From Impatiens glandulifera (lineage: Eukaryota; Streptophyta; Magnoliopsida; Ericales; Balsaminaceae), in the NCBI RefSeq assembly GCF_907164915.1, contig NC_061869.1, forward strand, positions 43,707,771 to 43,771,770: a DNA stretch of 64,000 bases. The letters are read 5' to 3'. The notes beneath the pieces are model-generated. The model was not told where the DNA came from and did no database searches. It saw only the letters and a list, made by a program, of their open reading frames with translations. Numbering within the stretch: position 1 is the first letter of the stretch; each line of letters opens with the position of its first letter. Shown here in pieces: positions 30,524 to 41,880 of this stretch. A program made the translations under genes and the position numbers.

Positions 30524-32819
30524 TTCTAAGGATCGACGTAATCGATAGAGAAGGGGGTCTGGTTATTGATGATGACTACGGATAAACGAGTTGATAGAAA
30601 TCCTGTTAGGGATTTATATCACTTTCTATTCTTCACAAACCCTTGCAAACTCTTGAGTGATTCAAGTGCGGAAACATTTGCTCAGGTTTGAAGCTAAAAA
30701 CCAAAGAATGAGAAAATGATAGAATGTAAATGACACAAGAGTTGCTTATGGATGTTCGAAGAAAACTCTCATATGTCACCCCTTCTTCCAACCATCAGAA
30801 GGATTCACTATATGTTTCTTAGAATCAAATACAGTTGCACGACTAGCTCACTGTTGAACAGAACATACTCTGTTCAACTTACAGTATATTGAAGAATATC
30901 ACTCAGCTAAACAATACTTTGATTATCTCTCTCTCTTGATGTACACATAGTAAAGCAAGAAAGAAAAATCGTTCGTGTATTTCTTAGTGTTCAGCAATTG
31001 TTATATCGATATCTCTTCTGGGATTCCAACAGTTCTTCTGTTGTCCTTGAAGATCTTTAAATAGAGAGCAGGTACCAACGGTCGAATCTTCTATAATGAC
31101 ACGTGCCAATCTTCCATTGGAACTTCTCCGTAGTACACAGGTACAGTAGACTCTAAGAACCAGGATCGTGGCCGTACCAATCTGGTAGTGCTCCAAATAT
31201 TTTTCTAGGATATTCCTGTAAGAAACAAGTACTGGGAAGAATATTTTGCTTACGTGGCATTAGATGATTGGTTGCAACCGGTTGTCGTACTGATCTGTAT
31301 AGAAAAGTGGAGTGGGAGTAGCGTACAGCTGTTTGATCGTGGGTTGACCGATGCTAGCTTCAAGAAACTACTCAAGCATGGCATTAGACGTTTTACACTT
31401 AGACTAACAAGTCTAATGAAGTTAGAAGCCCCCGTCTAATAGCATAATCCATTAGGCCACCTGGTCTAATGGGATTAGATGACACGTCTAATTACGGTTC
31501 CCTTCAGACTAATCTGAAGGAGTTAGACTACACGTCTAACTCTCATCTGCTAGACGACACGTCTAACTACATTTTCCTTCAGACTAATTTGAAGGAGTTA
31601 GACTACACGTCTAACTCTCATCTGTTAGACGACATGTCTAACTACGTTTCCCTTCAGACTAATTTGAAGGAGTTAGACTGCAAATCTAACTCTCATCTGT
31701 TAGACTACACGTCAAACTACGTTTCTCTTCAGACTAATCTGAAGGAGTTAGACTGCACGTCTAACTCTCATATGTTAGACTGCACGTCTAACTACGTATC
31801 TGTTAGACTACACGTCTAACTACGTCTGTTAGACTGCACGTCTAACTACATATCTGTTTGATTGCACGTCTAACCACGTTTGTTAGACTGCACGTCTAAC
31901 TACGTATATCTTAGACTGCACGTCTAACTACGTATCTGTTAGACTGCACGTCTAACTACGTATTTGTTAGACTGCACGTCTCACTACGTTTGTTAGACTG
32001 CACATCTACCTACGTATATGTTAGAGCATGTCTAACTATGTATCTGTTAGACTACACGTCTAACTACGTTTGTTAGACTGCACGTCTAACTATGTATCTG
32101 TTAGACTGCACGTCTAACTACGTCTGTTAGACTACACGTCTAACTACTTATCTGTTAGACTGCACGTCTAACTACGTCTGTTAGATTGCAAATCTAACTA
32201 CGTATCTGTTAGACTCCACGTCTAACTACGTATCTATTAGACTACACGTCTAACTACGTTTGTTAGACTACACATCTAACTACGTATCTGTTAGACTGTA
32301 CATCTAACTACGTATATTTTAGACTGTACGTCTAACTACATATCTATTAGACTGCACGTCTATCTACGTATCTGTTAGACTGCACGTCTAACTATGTATC
32401 TGTTAGACTGCACGTCTACCTACGTCTATTAGACTACACATCTAACTACGTATCTATTAGACTGCACGTCTAACTACGTATGTTAGACTACACGTCTAAC
32501 TTTGTATCTGTTAGACTGTACGTCTAACTACGTCTGTTAGACTACACGTCTAACTACGTCTGTTAGAATGCACGTCTAACTACGTATCTGTTAGACTGCA
32601 TGTCTAACTACATATATGTTAGATTGCACGTCTAACTCAATGCGTCTAATAGCTAATCAGTCTAATGATCCTCATTCAGACTTAGTCTAATATAACATGT
32701 TTTCGATACACCTGTACCAAAAATAATTAGACGACTTAATTTAAGTTTTATACCAACTCATCATCAAAATTACACTAGTAAGAATACTTTGACCCTTAGT
32801 CAAAATAATTTGACCCAAC
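30524..32819 (-). mobile_element. Sire1 3' LTR
   Basis: About 2.3 kb, ending TTGACCCAACA at 32819 next to the polypurine tract. The unique part (30524-31460) holds the blocks shared with other LTRs here: CACAAACCCTTGCAAACTC with GTGCGGAAAC near 30636-30670, and ATGGATGTTCGAAG with TGTCACCCCTTCTTCC near 30750-30790. The rest is minisatellite. The outer end starts right after the target repeat at 30524; TG is not preserved. Confidence 0.8.
31476..32640. repeat. Palindromic minisatellite inside Sire1 3' LTR
   Basis: Two linked arrays. First, about four copies of a 75-bp unit (31500-31800) made of three hairpins, CTTCAG...CTGAAG, GTTAGAC...GTCTAAC and TTAGACGACACGTCTAA. Then about thirty copies of a 26-28-bp unit, GTTAGAC-N5-GTCTAAC followed by TACGTATCT or TACGTCT. 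Because 75 bp is a multiple of three, one frame reads as a 25-residue repeat ('LQTNLKELDYTSN'), which I regard as incidental. Confidence 0.92.
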
Positions 32820-32835
32820 AATTTCCCCCTCTTTG
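32820..32835 (-). promoter_or_regulatory. Sire1 polypurine tract
   Basis: AAAGAGGGGGAAAT on the minus strand, directly next to the 3' LTR. Confidence 0.7.
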
Positions 32836-33189
32836 ATGATGATGTTAAAACTTTACACAAATAAAAGATTATATGAGAAATGCAGTAGATAGCGATAGAC
32901 TATTCATATGCCACAATCAGATAAACACAAAACAACATTGAAATGTTAGGAATATTTTTAAACAGAAAATATAAAAACACGTTTCAAAAAAACATTAATA
33001 CCCAAAGAAATCAAAAGATCAATCATCAAAACAACATCGAAAGATTTTTCCTTCTCCCTAAGTCTAAGGCTAATCTTTTTTCCTTTCTTTTCCCCTTTTT
33101 AAAATCATATGGGAAGGGAATCTACAGTTGACTCTAGGGCTAAAGTTAGAGCTGAGTTGAGCTCGTCCCTATTTCTCTTCTTCGATCTG

Positions 33190-33860
33190 AGTCTACTTAC
33201 CCGAACAACATAATCGATAACATTGACCAGGTTCATCAAAAAGACAACAAAGGAAAGCGCAAAGAGGGACGTCATAACCGAAGATCTTCTTCCGGGATGA
33301 GATTATTCTGACCAGATTGTTGAAGAGGAATTTCGACCAGTTGATGTCTACACCCCTTGTGATGGCCACCATTATTTCAAAGATTTTCGTACAGTAGATG
33401 TAGGAGGAGTCTTTTGCAAGAGGGATTTGAAGATAATGTCGTTGAGTAGGGCATACTCAACTTTCAAATAGTTACTCTTCCCGTGATGCTCAACATGAAG
33501 GATTTCCTCTTCGAAGGTTTGATCTGAAAAAACATGCATCATTTCAGACAAAATCTCATTTGAGGAAGAAGGAAACTCATGGATTCCTTCGGTTGGGAGT
33601 CTGAAGAACATGCCAAATGTTTCTTTAGTGAAGCAGATGTCTCTGCCAAGTATATTTGCACGAATGTATTTACTATGGTAAAAGCTAGCGATTTTGAAGA
33701 ACTCATGAACTGCTTGTTCGTGATAGATGCAGTGAGTGCGAAGAAACTTCTTCAGCTTAGAAGCTTTCAATGATTCAAACATTTGAACCATTCCAGAAAT
33801 CGTTAGAGTAGAAACATATTTGAAATATACTTGTAGGGATTTTGGAGAGATAGAAGTCAT
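33190..33860 (-). pseudogene. Sire1 accessory gene (same family as A, B, C)
   Basis: Start MTSISPKSLQVYFKYV at 33860; a longer upstream frame was rejected because family members start just before the LQV-F strand. Shared features: 'MVQMFESLKASKLKKFL', 'AVHEFFKIASFY', 'IRANILGRDICFTKETFGMF', 'FRLPTEGIHEF', 'VEHHGKSNYLKVEYALLND'. After a frameshift near 33420 it goes on with 'IFEIMVAITRGVDINWSKFL' and 'GYDVPL' to about 33190. A TATTTAAAGA box at 33951-33960 lies ~90 bp before the ATG. It sits between RNase H and the 3' LTR, where Sireviruses may carry an envelope-like ORF, but no membrane segment is visible. Confidence 0.78.
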
Positions 33861-33950
33861 TTTGGCAAGATGAACACAAGATCTTGACGATTCGAATTCT
33901 AGAGAGAGAATCAAGGATTTAGGAGTACTCAACCATTTGAGTGACACCAT

Positions 33951-33960
33951 TCTTTAAATA
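33951..33960 (-). promoter_or_regulatory. TATA-like box of Sire1 accessory gene
   Basis: TATTTAAAGA on the minus strand, about 90 bp before the ATG at 33860. Same layout as genes A-C. Confidence 0.45.
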
Positions 33961-34677
33961 TCAGAGAGCTAACGTGTAACATTTAACATTTAATGATTAT
34001 ATCAACCGTCAAAAATTTCAGAAACCTATTCCCAAGGGACACAACTATCAATTAATATTAATCATGAAACTGCACATTTAATATTAGACGTATATAAGAA
34101 AGTTATCAGAAATTTTAGTCACTTTTGAAAAATTAAGAGACACCTGTCTTCAATCTATTTGAGAAGTGACTGATTTATTTTTGACGGGAAAAGTACATAG
34201 ACATATACATTTGCAAATGACAATTGTCCTGATAGCCAGAAAATGAAAAGTCTAAGTACACAAGTTGTTAGACGTTTAATTTACTTTTCACATTCTTCAC
34301 TTGTAATTGGAAAATCCGTGTATTAGACGTTGTCGTCTAATCAAGTTTGTCTTATAAACGTCTAACGTCTATTAGACGTAGACGTCTAATTACGCATAGA
34401 TACCACGTGCGGGACGTGTGTCTGGTTAGACGTGAGCTTCCACTTGCTCTTCTCATAAAAACGTATAACGTTTATTAGACGTATACGTCTAAACGCGCAA
34501 GTTAATTAATCAAGACATGAGTTCCAAAAGAAGATAAAAACTGCTTGAGTAGACGTACGTCTAAGTAGTTATGTTTCTTAAACTTCTAGTCCATTGGACG
34601 TATTTAGACCTTTGTCTTCTATTCTATCCAGTTATGTTTTGAACAACATGTTCCCCTCAGTTTATGCACATACAACA
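33961..34677. other. Sire1 non-coding region between RNase H and accessory gene
   Basis: No gene. Around 34320-34640 it carries scattered TAGACGTCTA/GTCTAAC motifs like those of the LTR minisatellite. Confidence 0.6.
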
Positions 34678-36060
34678 TCAATCAAGATCAACAAGTCCTA
34701 AATTGTTTCTAAAGTGAGAAAACTTATCTTCGGGTAGAGGCTTCGTGAATATGTCTACAGTTTGTTGATTTATTGGGATGTATTTAAGACAAATCTGCTT
34801 CTGATTGACATACTCTCGGATGAAGTGATGCCTGATTTCGAAGTGCTTTTTCCCAGAGTGCAGAACTGAATTATAGGTGATTGCGATAGCACTTGTGATG
34901 TCGCAGAAAATTGGAGATTCTTCAGCCTCAATCCTATAGTCCCTAAGCTGTTGTTGAACCCTCAAGAGCTGAGAGCAACAACTACCAGCAGAAAGATATT
35001 TTGCTTCAGCTGTAGACGTGGTAACCGATGTCTACTTTTTACTGAACCATAAGATAAGACGATCTTCAAGGAACTGGCAAGTTCCACTCGTACACTTTCT
35101 ATCAATTTTGCACCCTACATAATCTGCATCTGAGAAACTAGTTAAATTGAAACTGGAATTCTTCGGATAGCACAATCCAACATTTTAAGTTCCCTTTAAA
35201 TATTTCAGAATGCGATTAGCAGCAGTAAAGTGAGAAAGTTTAGGATTAGCCTAGAATCTTCCACAGACACCGACGAAAAATTGGATATCTGGTCTACTGG
35301 TAGTAACATAGAGCAATGACCCAATAAGACCTCTATAGGCTGTGACATCTACACTTTGACCACCATCATCATTGTCCAATTTACAAGAGGAGATCATTGG
35401 AGTGGCTGCAGTAGAACAGTTTTCTATCCCAAACTTTTTTAGTAACTATTTGATATACTTGGGTTGATTGATGAAGGTTCCTTTTTTCAGCTGACAAACT
35501 TCGAGACCGAGGAAGAAAGTGAATTCTCCCATCATGCTCATTTCAAATCTGTCCTGCATCAACTTAGCAAATTTCTCACACAATTTGGGGTTAGTTGATC
35601 AAAATATAATATCATCAACATATATTTGAACAAGCAGAATGTGAGAGTCTTTAGTGAATCTAGACAGTGTTTTGTCCACAGTTCCAATAACAAAATCATG
35701 ATTCAGTTAGAATTTCATACCACACTATAGGACCTTGTTTCAAACCATATAAAGCTTTATTAAGTTTAAAAACATGATTTGGTAAAGTATGATCTACAAA
35801 ACTAGGTGGTTGCTCAACATAGACATCTTCATTTAATTTACCATTTAAAAATGCACTTTTCACATCCATTTAAAAAACTTTAAAGTTCTTAAATGATGGA
35901 TATGCTAGGAAGATTCTAATTGCCTCAAGTCTTGCTAGAGGTGCAAAAGACTCATCAAAGTCGACACCTTCATCCTTTTTGTATCCTTAAGCAACTAAAC
36001 AAGATTTGTTTCTAATAACTAAGCCATATTTACTAAGCTTGTTTCTAAAGACCCATCTTG
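34678..36060 (-). pseudogene. Sire1 reverse transcriptase and RNase H
   Basis: On the minus strand from ~36060: '[15 protein letters not shown]', '[18 protein letters not shown]', 'MDVKSAFLNGKLNED', 'KALYGLKQGP' and YVDD followed by 'IIF' and a stop in place of Gly (near 35600). Then 'MSMMGEFTFFLGLEV', 'NQPKYIK', a DRK-TSGTCQFL RNase H start, and 'FCDITSAIAITYNSVLHSG', 'HFIREYVNQKQI' and 'DIFTKPLPEDKF' at 34678-34965. It copies RNA to DNA in the particle. Several stops make it dead. Confidence 0.82.
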
Positions 36061-36136
36061 TTCCAATGACTGACTAATTAGTCGGTCTAAGAGTTAGATG
36101 CCACACTTTATTTCTCATAAATTGGTTTAACTCCTC

Positions 36137-37216
36137 TTACATAGCATTGATCCAATTTGGATCAACCACTACTTCACCAATTTTCTTTGGTTCAATTTGA
36201 GAAATAAATGCAGAATTGGACATTTCATCCATCAATTGACGTGTTGTCCTTCGAGGAGAGAAAGGATTTCCGATGATCAATTCTGGTGGATGATTCTTGT
36301 TCCATCTGAAGTTGGATCCGAAGGAATTGGTCATCTGAACGGGTGACTCCGCGATGTCCGAAATATCAACAGTTTATTAAACAGGAGTTTGTACGTCTGG
36401 TTGGATTTCAACTGGATCAGCCACAGGGTCAGACAACGAAATCCGTTTATCCATAGCTTCATCTTCAATTACAGACTCAAGACCCGTCGCTTCCAATCTG
36501 TTAGCAACGTCTATGGGATCAATGGAGTTACTCTCAACAGGCTCATCAAAGATAACATGAAGGGATTCCTCAACAGTTTGAGTTCTGTCGTTAAATACCT
36601 TGTAAGCCCTGCTTACTGAGGAATATCCCAACATGAATCCAACATCTGCTTTGGCATCAAAAGCGGTCAAATAAACCTTTCCATTGTTATGAATAAAACA
36701 TTTACATCATAATACTTTGAAGTATGAAACTGTGGGAATTCTCTCGTAATACAGTTTATAGGGAGTTTTATCAAAACGTTTATTAATTATTGACCGATTT
36801 TGTGTGTAGCAAGCTGCGTTTATGGCTTCTGCCCAAAACCTCTAAGGTACGTCTGATTCAACTAGCATAGATCTCACTGCTTCCTTTAGAGTCCTCACTC
36901 TTCTCTTAGCAATGCCATTCTGTTGTGGAGTTCTGGCACTAGACAAATCGTGCCTAATCTCAGACTCCTCGAGATAAGAGGAAAGGTATCTGTTTGTGAA
37001 CTCAGTTCCGTGATCACTTATAATGCATAAAATATTCAAAGATTTCTGATTCTGAATTCTTTTAAATATTCTAATCAAGTTTTCAGCAGTTTTATCCTTT
37101 GATGGTAAAAATGCTACCCATGTAAATCGTGAAAAATCATGAATTACAATTAGGGCGAATCTCATTCCTCCTAAGCTCTTTACAGGAATTGGACCAAACA
37201 GATCCATGTGTAACAA
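36137..37216 (-). pseudogene. Sire1 integrase
   Basis: Core at 36842-37216: 'LHMDLFGPIPVKSLGG', 'ISDHGTEFTNRYL' and 'TPQQNGIAKRR'. The family pattern at the last motif is NGV(A/V)ER, so the third catalytic residue (Glu) is Lys here. C-terminal parts at 36377-36670 ('VGFMLGYSSVSRAYKVFNDR') and 36137-36334 match the copia integrase tail. Stops separate the pieces. Confidence 0.82.
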
Positions 37217-37338
37217 TTCTAAGCAGCAACTGTATTGAGATTTCCCTTTACTTTTGAACGATGATCTGCCCTGTTTTCCTAACTAGCAATCAGAACATAC
37301 ATTGTCCTTAGAAAACTGTAATTTAGGTAATCCAATAA

Positions 37339-37812
37339 CTAAATTGTTTGAACAATGTTGTTGATGGGTTTAAAATTCAAATGGTTTAACCTTTTATTCC
37401 ATAACCATTTCTGGTCAATCTTGGCAATCATGCACATAGGATCAGATGTTTCTTTTTGCCAATTCATTTTATATGAGTTTCCTACTCTACTACTAGTTAA
37501 TAAAGTATTGCCATGTTGATCCTTAACTAAGCATGCATAAGTTTGAAAATCAACTAACAAACCATTATCACATAACTGACTAATGTTAATCAGCTTATAG
37601 CACAAATTGTCAACAAGTAATACGTCATTAATGGTTAGATTATCATGGTTAATCTTACCCTTACCCATGGTCTTACTCTTCTTTTTGTCACCAAAAGTGA
37701 TCTTAGGTCTAGAACAATATGCTATATTAGTGAGAAGTCGTCTGTTTCCTGTTATATGCCTGGAACAACCACTATCAAGATACCATACAGATTCTTCGAG
37801 GCCATCATTCAC
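37339..37812 (-). pseudogene. Sire1 protease and pre-integrase domain
   Basis: 'VWYLDSGCSRHITGNRRLL' is the copia aspartic protease site (DSG). 'LWNKRLNHLNF' near the end is the GAG-pre-integrase His/zinc region. 157 codons open, with broken continuations on both sides. Confidence 0.82.
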
Positions 37813-39051
37813 TTGTACCTACACAACATAATATTTACAATCGTTTGGTATCCACATTTAATTGGATCCTCGGTCAATCAATCCCTTAGGAATCCATATT
37901 TGAGTTATTCTGATGGATTTCCCATTTTGTGTTGTGATTAATGCGTATGATTTTGACTTTGCAGACGCCTTCCTACTAGCCACTGATCCATAGTCTTTGA
38001 AGATGATTTTCTTTTGGAAATTCTTGACTTCTTGCCAAGTTTTAGATTGCCAGACTTGCTAGATGCTTCTAACTTATTTTTCATCAAGATAAAAGTCGGC
38101 GGAACATAAGTTATTTTATTCTATAAATCTAATTCTACATGAATTGGATAAGATTCACTATCAGTTAAAATCCCTTTGACAAAGCTTATTGGCTTAAGCT
38201 TGTCAGTTGCTGAGTTTGACTTTTTGCAGGACTGGTTTGAGTCATTGCCATTAAATTCTAAACCAGATCTAGATCCAGCAGGTTTCAACAGACTAATCTG
38301 ATATTTTACAGCTTCTCTAGACCTTGTCTAAGCACTAACAACATAGTTTATCCTTTTGTTTTCAGAGGAAAGAGTTTGAATCCGTTCCTTGAGTATCTCA
38401 TTCTCGGATGAGATCTCTACTACTTTCTTTTCAAAAACATTTGATTCAGATGTTTTATGTGAAGAGGAAATATTGGCCTCATATTTTACTTTCATTTCAT
38501 AAAAGGAATATGATAACTTCTTGTACTCAATGGTCATTGCATTGAGTACAGTAGTTAACTCTTCGTTGTTAACTCTTCGCTGTTAAAATCTGATGGGGAA
38601 ACATTGTTTACCTTGGATTGATCGTCTGTCATCAAGCAAGTTACAGTTTCTGTATCCTTTCACCAGGAGACTCCTCTGAATCGCTTTCGGCCCATTTGGA
38701 TTTTTTTCAACAAACATGAAAACTTTCTGAACCTTTTGATTCTTCTTGGCTTGAACATTTCGACCATAGATCTGAATTGCTTCTCCCTAATTTCTTTAGT
38801 AGAGGAACATGACTTGATCTCGTAGAATATGTTCATGTTGATCGATTGATATTTTTGGCCACATTGTCTAGGTTGTTGGTCATCTAATTTTCATTTGTCC
38901 ACTCACATCTTCGCTTCGAAATTTGAATGGGACCATCGATAATGACGCTCCACATATCACAATAAAGAGCAGCCAAGTGAGATTGCATTCTCATCATCCA
39001 GTAGACGCATTTGTCTCTCGACAGAATAGGGATCTCATTGATGATAGACAT
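37813..39051 (-). pseudogene. Sire1 gag
   Basis: Start MSIINEIPILSRDK at 39051, followed by 'YWMMRMQSHLAALYCDMWSV' and 'IIDGPIQIS', the usual copia gag opening (Trp-rich strand, then DGP). The C-terminal part at 38328-38537 is a coiled coil ('EISSENEILKERIQTLSSEN') found in the same place in Sire2. Broken by stops (e.g. near 38887). Confidence 0.65.
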
Positions 39052-39079
39052 GATTCAGGTTCTTGATGCTTGAGAATAG

Positions 39080-39097
39080 AAACAGGGCTCTTATACC
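39080..39097 (-). promoter_or_regulatory. Sire1 primer-binding site
   Basis: TTGGTATAAGAGCCC on the minus strand, beside the 5' LTR. It fits the initiator-Met tRNA type site TGGTATCAGAGCC with one main change. Confidence 0.65.
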
Positions 39098-41460
39098 AAA
39101 TATCGGCGTAATTGATAGAGACGGGGGTCTGGATATTGATGAAGACTTCGGATAAACGAGTTGTTAGAAATCCTGTTAGGGATTTATATCACTTTTTATT
39201 CTTCACAAACCCTTGCAAACTCTTGAGCGATTCAAGTGTGGAAACGTTTGCTCAGGTTTGAAGCGAAAAACCAAAGAATGAGAAGATGAAAAAATGTAAA
39301 TGACACAAGAGTTGTTTATGGATATTTGGAGAAAACTCTCTTACGTCACCCCTTCTTCCAACCACCGGAAGGATTCACTATATATTTCTTAGAATCAAAT
39401 ACAGTTGAACGACTAGCTCACTGTTGAACAGAACAGACTCTGTTCAACTTACAGTATATTTAAGAATATCACTCAGCTAGACAATACTTTGATTCTCTCT
39501 CTTTCTTGATATACACAGAGTAAAGCAAAAAAGCAAAATCGTTCGTGTATTTCTCAGTGTTCAACAATTGTTAGATCGATATCTCTTCTGTGATTCCAGT
39601 AGTTCTTCCGTTGTCCTTGAAGATCTTTAAATAGAGAGCATATACCAACCGTTCAATCTTCTATAATAACATATGGCAAACTTCCATTGGAACGCCTCCG
39701 TAGTACACATGTACAACAGACTTTGAGGACAAGGATCGTGGAAGTACCAATCAGGTATATTCTTCTAGGATATTCCTGCAAGAAATAAGTAGTGGGAAGA
39801 ATATTTTCTTATGTGGCATTAGATGATTGGTTACAACTAGCTGTCGTACTAATCTGCACACAAAAGTGGAGCAGGAGTAGCGTACAGCTAGTTGATCATG
39901 GGTAGACGAATGTTAGCTTCAAGCAACTACTTAAGCATGTCATTAGACGTTTTTCACATAGACTGACAAGTCTAATGAAGTTAGACACCTCCGTCTAATA
40001 GCAGAATTCATTAGACCACCTAGTCTAATGGGATTAGACGACACGTTTAATTACGGTTTCCTTCAGAATAATCTGAAGTAGTTAGACTGCACGTCTAACT
40101 CTCATATGTTAGACGACACGTCTAACTACGTTTCCCTTCAGACTAATCTGAAGGAGTTAGACTGCATGTCTAACTCGAATGTGTTAGACGGTACGTCTAA
40201 CTACGTTTCCTTTCAGACTAATCTGAAGGAGTTAGACTACACATCTAAATCTCATCTGTTAGACGACATGTCTAACTACGTTTCCCTTCAGATTAATCTG
40301 AAGGAGTTAGATTGCATGTCTAACTCTCATCTGTTAGACTACACGTCTAACTACGTATCTGTTAGACTACACATCTAACTACATCTATTAGACTGCACGT
40401 CTAACTACATATCTATTAGACTACACGTCTAACTACGTCTGTTAAACTGTACGTCTAACTACGTATCTGTTAGACTGCACATCTAACTACGTATCCATTA
40501 GACTGCACGTCTAACTACGTATCTGTTAGACTACACGTCTAACTACGTATCTGTTAGACTGTACGTTTAACTACGTCTGTTAGACTGCATGTCTACCTAC
40601 GTATCTGTTACACTGTACGTCTAACTATGTATTTATTAGACTACACGTCTAACTATGTATCTGTTAGACTGCACGTCTAACTACGTCTGTTAGATTGCAC
40701 GTCTAACTACGTCTGTTAAACTGCACGTCTAACTATGTATCTATTAGACTGCACGTCTAACTACGTCTGTTAGACTGCACGTCTAACTACGTATCTGTTA
40801 AACTGCACGTCTAACTACGTCTGTTAGACTGCACGTCTAACTACGTCTGTTAGACTGCACGTCTAACTACGTATCTGTTAGACTGCACGTCTAACTACAT
40901 ATTTGTTAGACTGCACGTCTAACTATGTATCTGTTAGACTACACGTCTGACTATGTCTGTTAGACTACACGTCTAACTACGTATCTATTAGACTGCACGT
41001 CTAACTACGTCTGTTAAACTGCACGTCTAACTACGTAACTTTTAGACTGCACGTCTAACTACGTATCTATTAGACGGCATGTCTAACTACGTTTATTAGA
41101 CTACACGACTAACTACGTCTATTAGAGTGCACGTCTAATTATGTATCTTTTAGACTGCACGTCTAACTACGTATCTGTTAGACTGCACGTCTAACTACGT
41201 ATCTGTTAGACTGCACGTCTAACTACGTATCTGTTAGACTGCACGTCTAACTACGTCTGTTAGACTACACGTCTAACTCAATGCGTCTAATAGCCAATCA
41301 GTTTAATGAGCCTCATTCAGACTTAGTCAAATATAACATGTTTTCGATACACCTGCACCAAAAACAATTAGACGACTTAATTTAAGTTTTATACCAACTC
41401 ATCATCAAAATTACACTAGTCTGAATACTTTGACCCTTAGTCAAAATAATTTGACCAAAT
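39098..41460 (-). mobile_element. Sire1 5' LTR
   Basis: Partner of 30524-32819, same blocks and a homologous minisatellite. The outer end reads TTTGACCAAAT where the other LTR has TTTGACCCAACA, so the terminal CA is mutated. The inner end may be off by up to ten bases. Confidence 0.8.
40033..41281. repeat. Palindromic minisatellite inside Sire1 5' LTR
   Basis: Same units as 31476-32640: a few 75-bp composite units (to ~40335) then dozens of 26-28-bp units. Unit order and variants differ from the other LTR, so the two arrays have changed length independently. Confidence 0.92.
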
Positions 41461-41465
41461 AGATT

Positions 41466-41880
41466 GATTCTCTACTTAGAGAACGAAGGCAAATCGACAT
41501 GATTCTAGATAATGTTTACGGTCGATATTCTGTTGGATTCACAGTCAAGACTTTCCAAAACATGAAAAAGCTCCTCAAACAGGTAGTAACCTCGACGAAG
41601 CCTTTGATAAGGAAATAAAAGAGGGTAAAACCGTGAAGGCCTACGTTGTTCCTCCTCGACCTTAGAAGAAGGACAAAGTCGAAGTTCACTAGGTCGTAGC
41701 TGCCTGGAATGCCCCTGCTCCTCCTAAGCCCGGTCCAAGAAAACCACTATTGGCCAAAACAAATGTCCCGACGATGCCTAAGCCACTGATACCAAGGATC
41801 CCAAGTGGTATGAAGATCTCCACCTCTACTAGAAATACCTTGAAGTTGTCGTATTATTGATAATCCCACTCTGAGCGCTC
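41466..41880 (+). pseudogene. Tat/Ogre-type gag, 3' part
   Basis: Continues gag from 30507-30523 after the Sire1 target repeat: 'IDSLLRERRQIDMILDNVYG' then 'VGFTVKTFQNMKKLL', the expected gag core end. A Pro/Lys-rich linker follows (VVPPRP, APAPPKPGPRKP). Stops near 41620 and 41665. Confidence 0.7.

Larger units (their letters stand above)
30524..41460 (-). mobile_element. Sire1: Sirevirus-like Ty1/copia element with two LTRs
   Basis: A 10.9-kb element in minus orientation flanked by the 5-bp direct repeat AGATT (30519-30523 and 41461-41465). Order from high to low coordinates: 5' LTR, primer-binding site, gag, protease, integrase, reverse transcriptase, RNase H, accessory gene, polypurine tract, 3' LTR. 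Copia gene order (integrase before RT), a long 3' region with an extra gene, and palindromic LTR repeats point to the Sirevirus lineage. Every gene has stops or frameshifts. It sits inside the gag of the Tat/Ogre-type element, whose frame is restored on removal. Confidence 0.85.

Noticed and set aside
31469..31819. Open frame with a 25-residue repeat in the Sire1 LTR (and 40106-40378)
   Set aside because: It is the translation of a 75-bp minisatellite, inside an LTR, with no conserved start or context.
31476..32640. CRISPR-like array
   Set aside because: Units have no unique spacers, lie inside plant LTRs, and differ by point changes as minisatellites do.
33190..33860. True envelope glycoprotein for the accessory genes
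   Set aside because: No signal peptide, transmembrane segment or fusion-type motif is visible in any copy; position alone is not enough.
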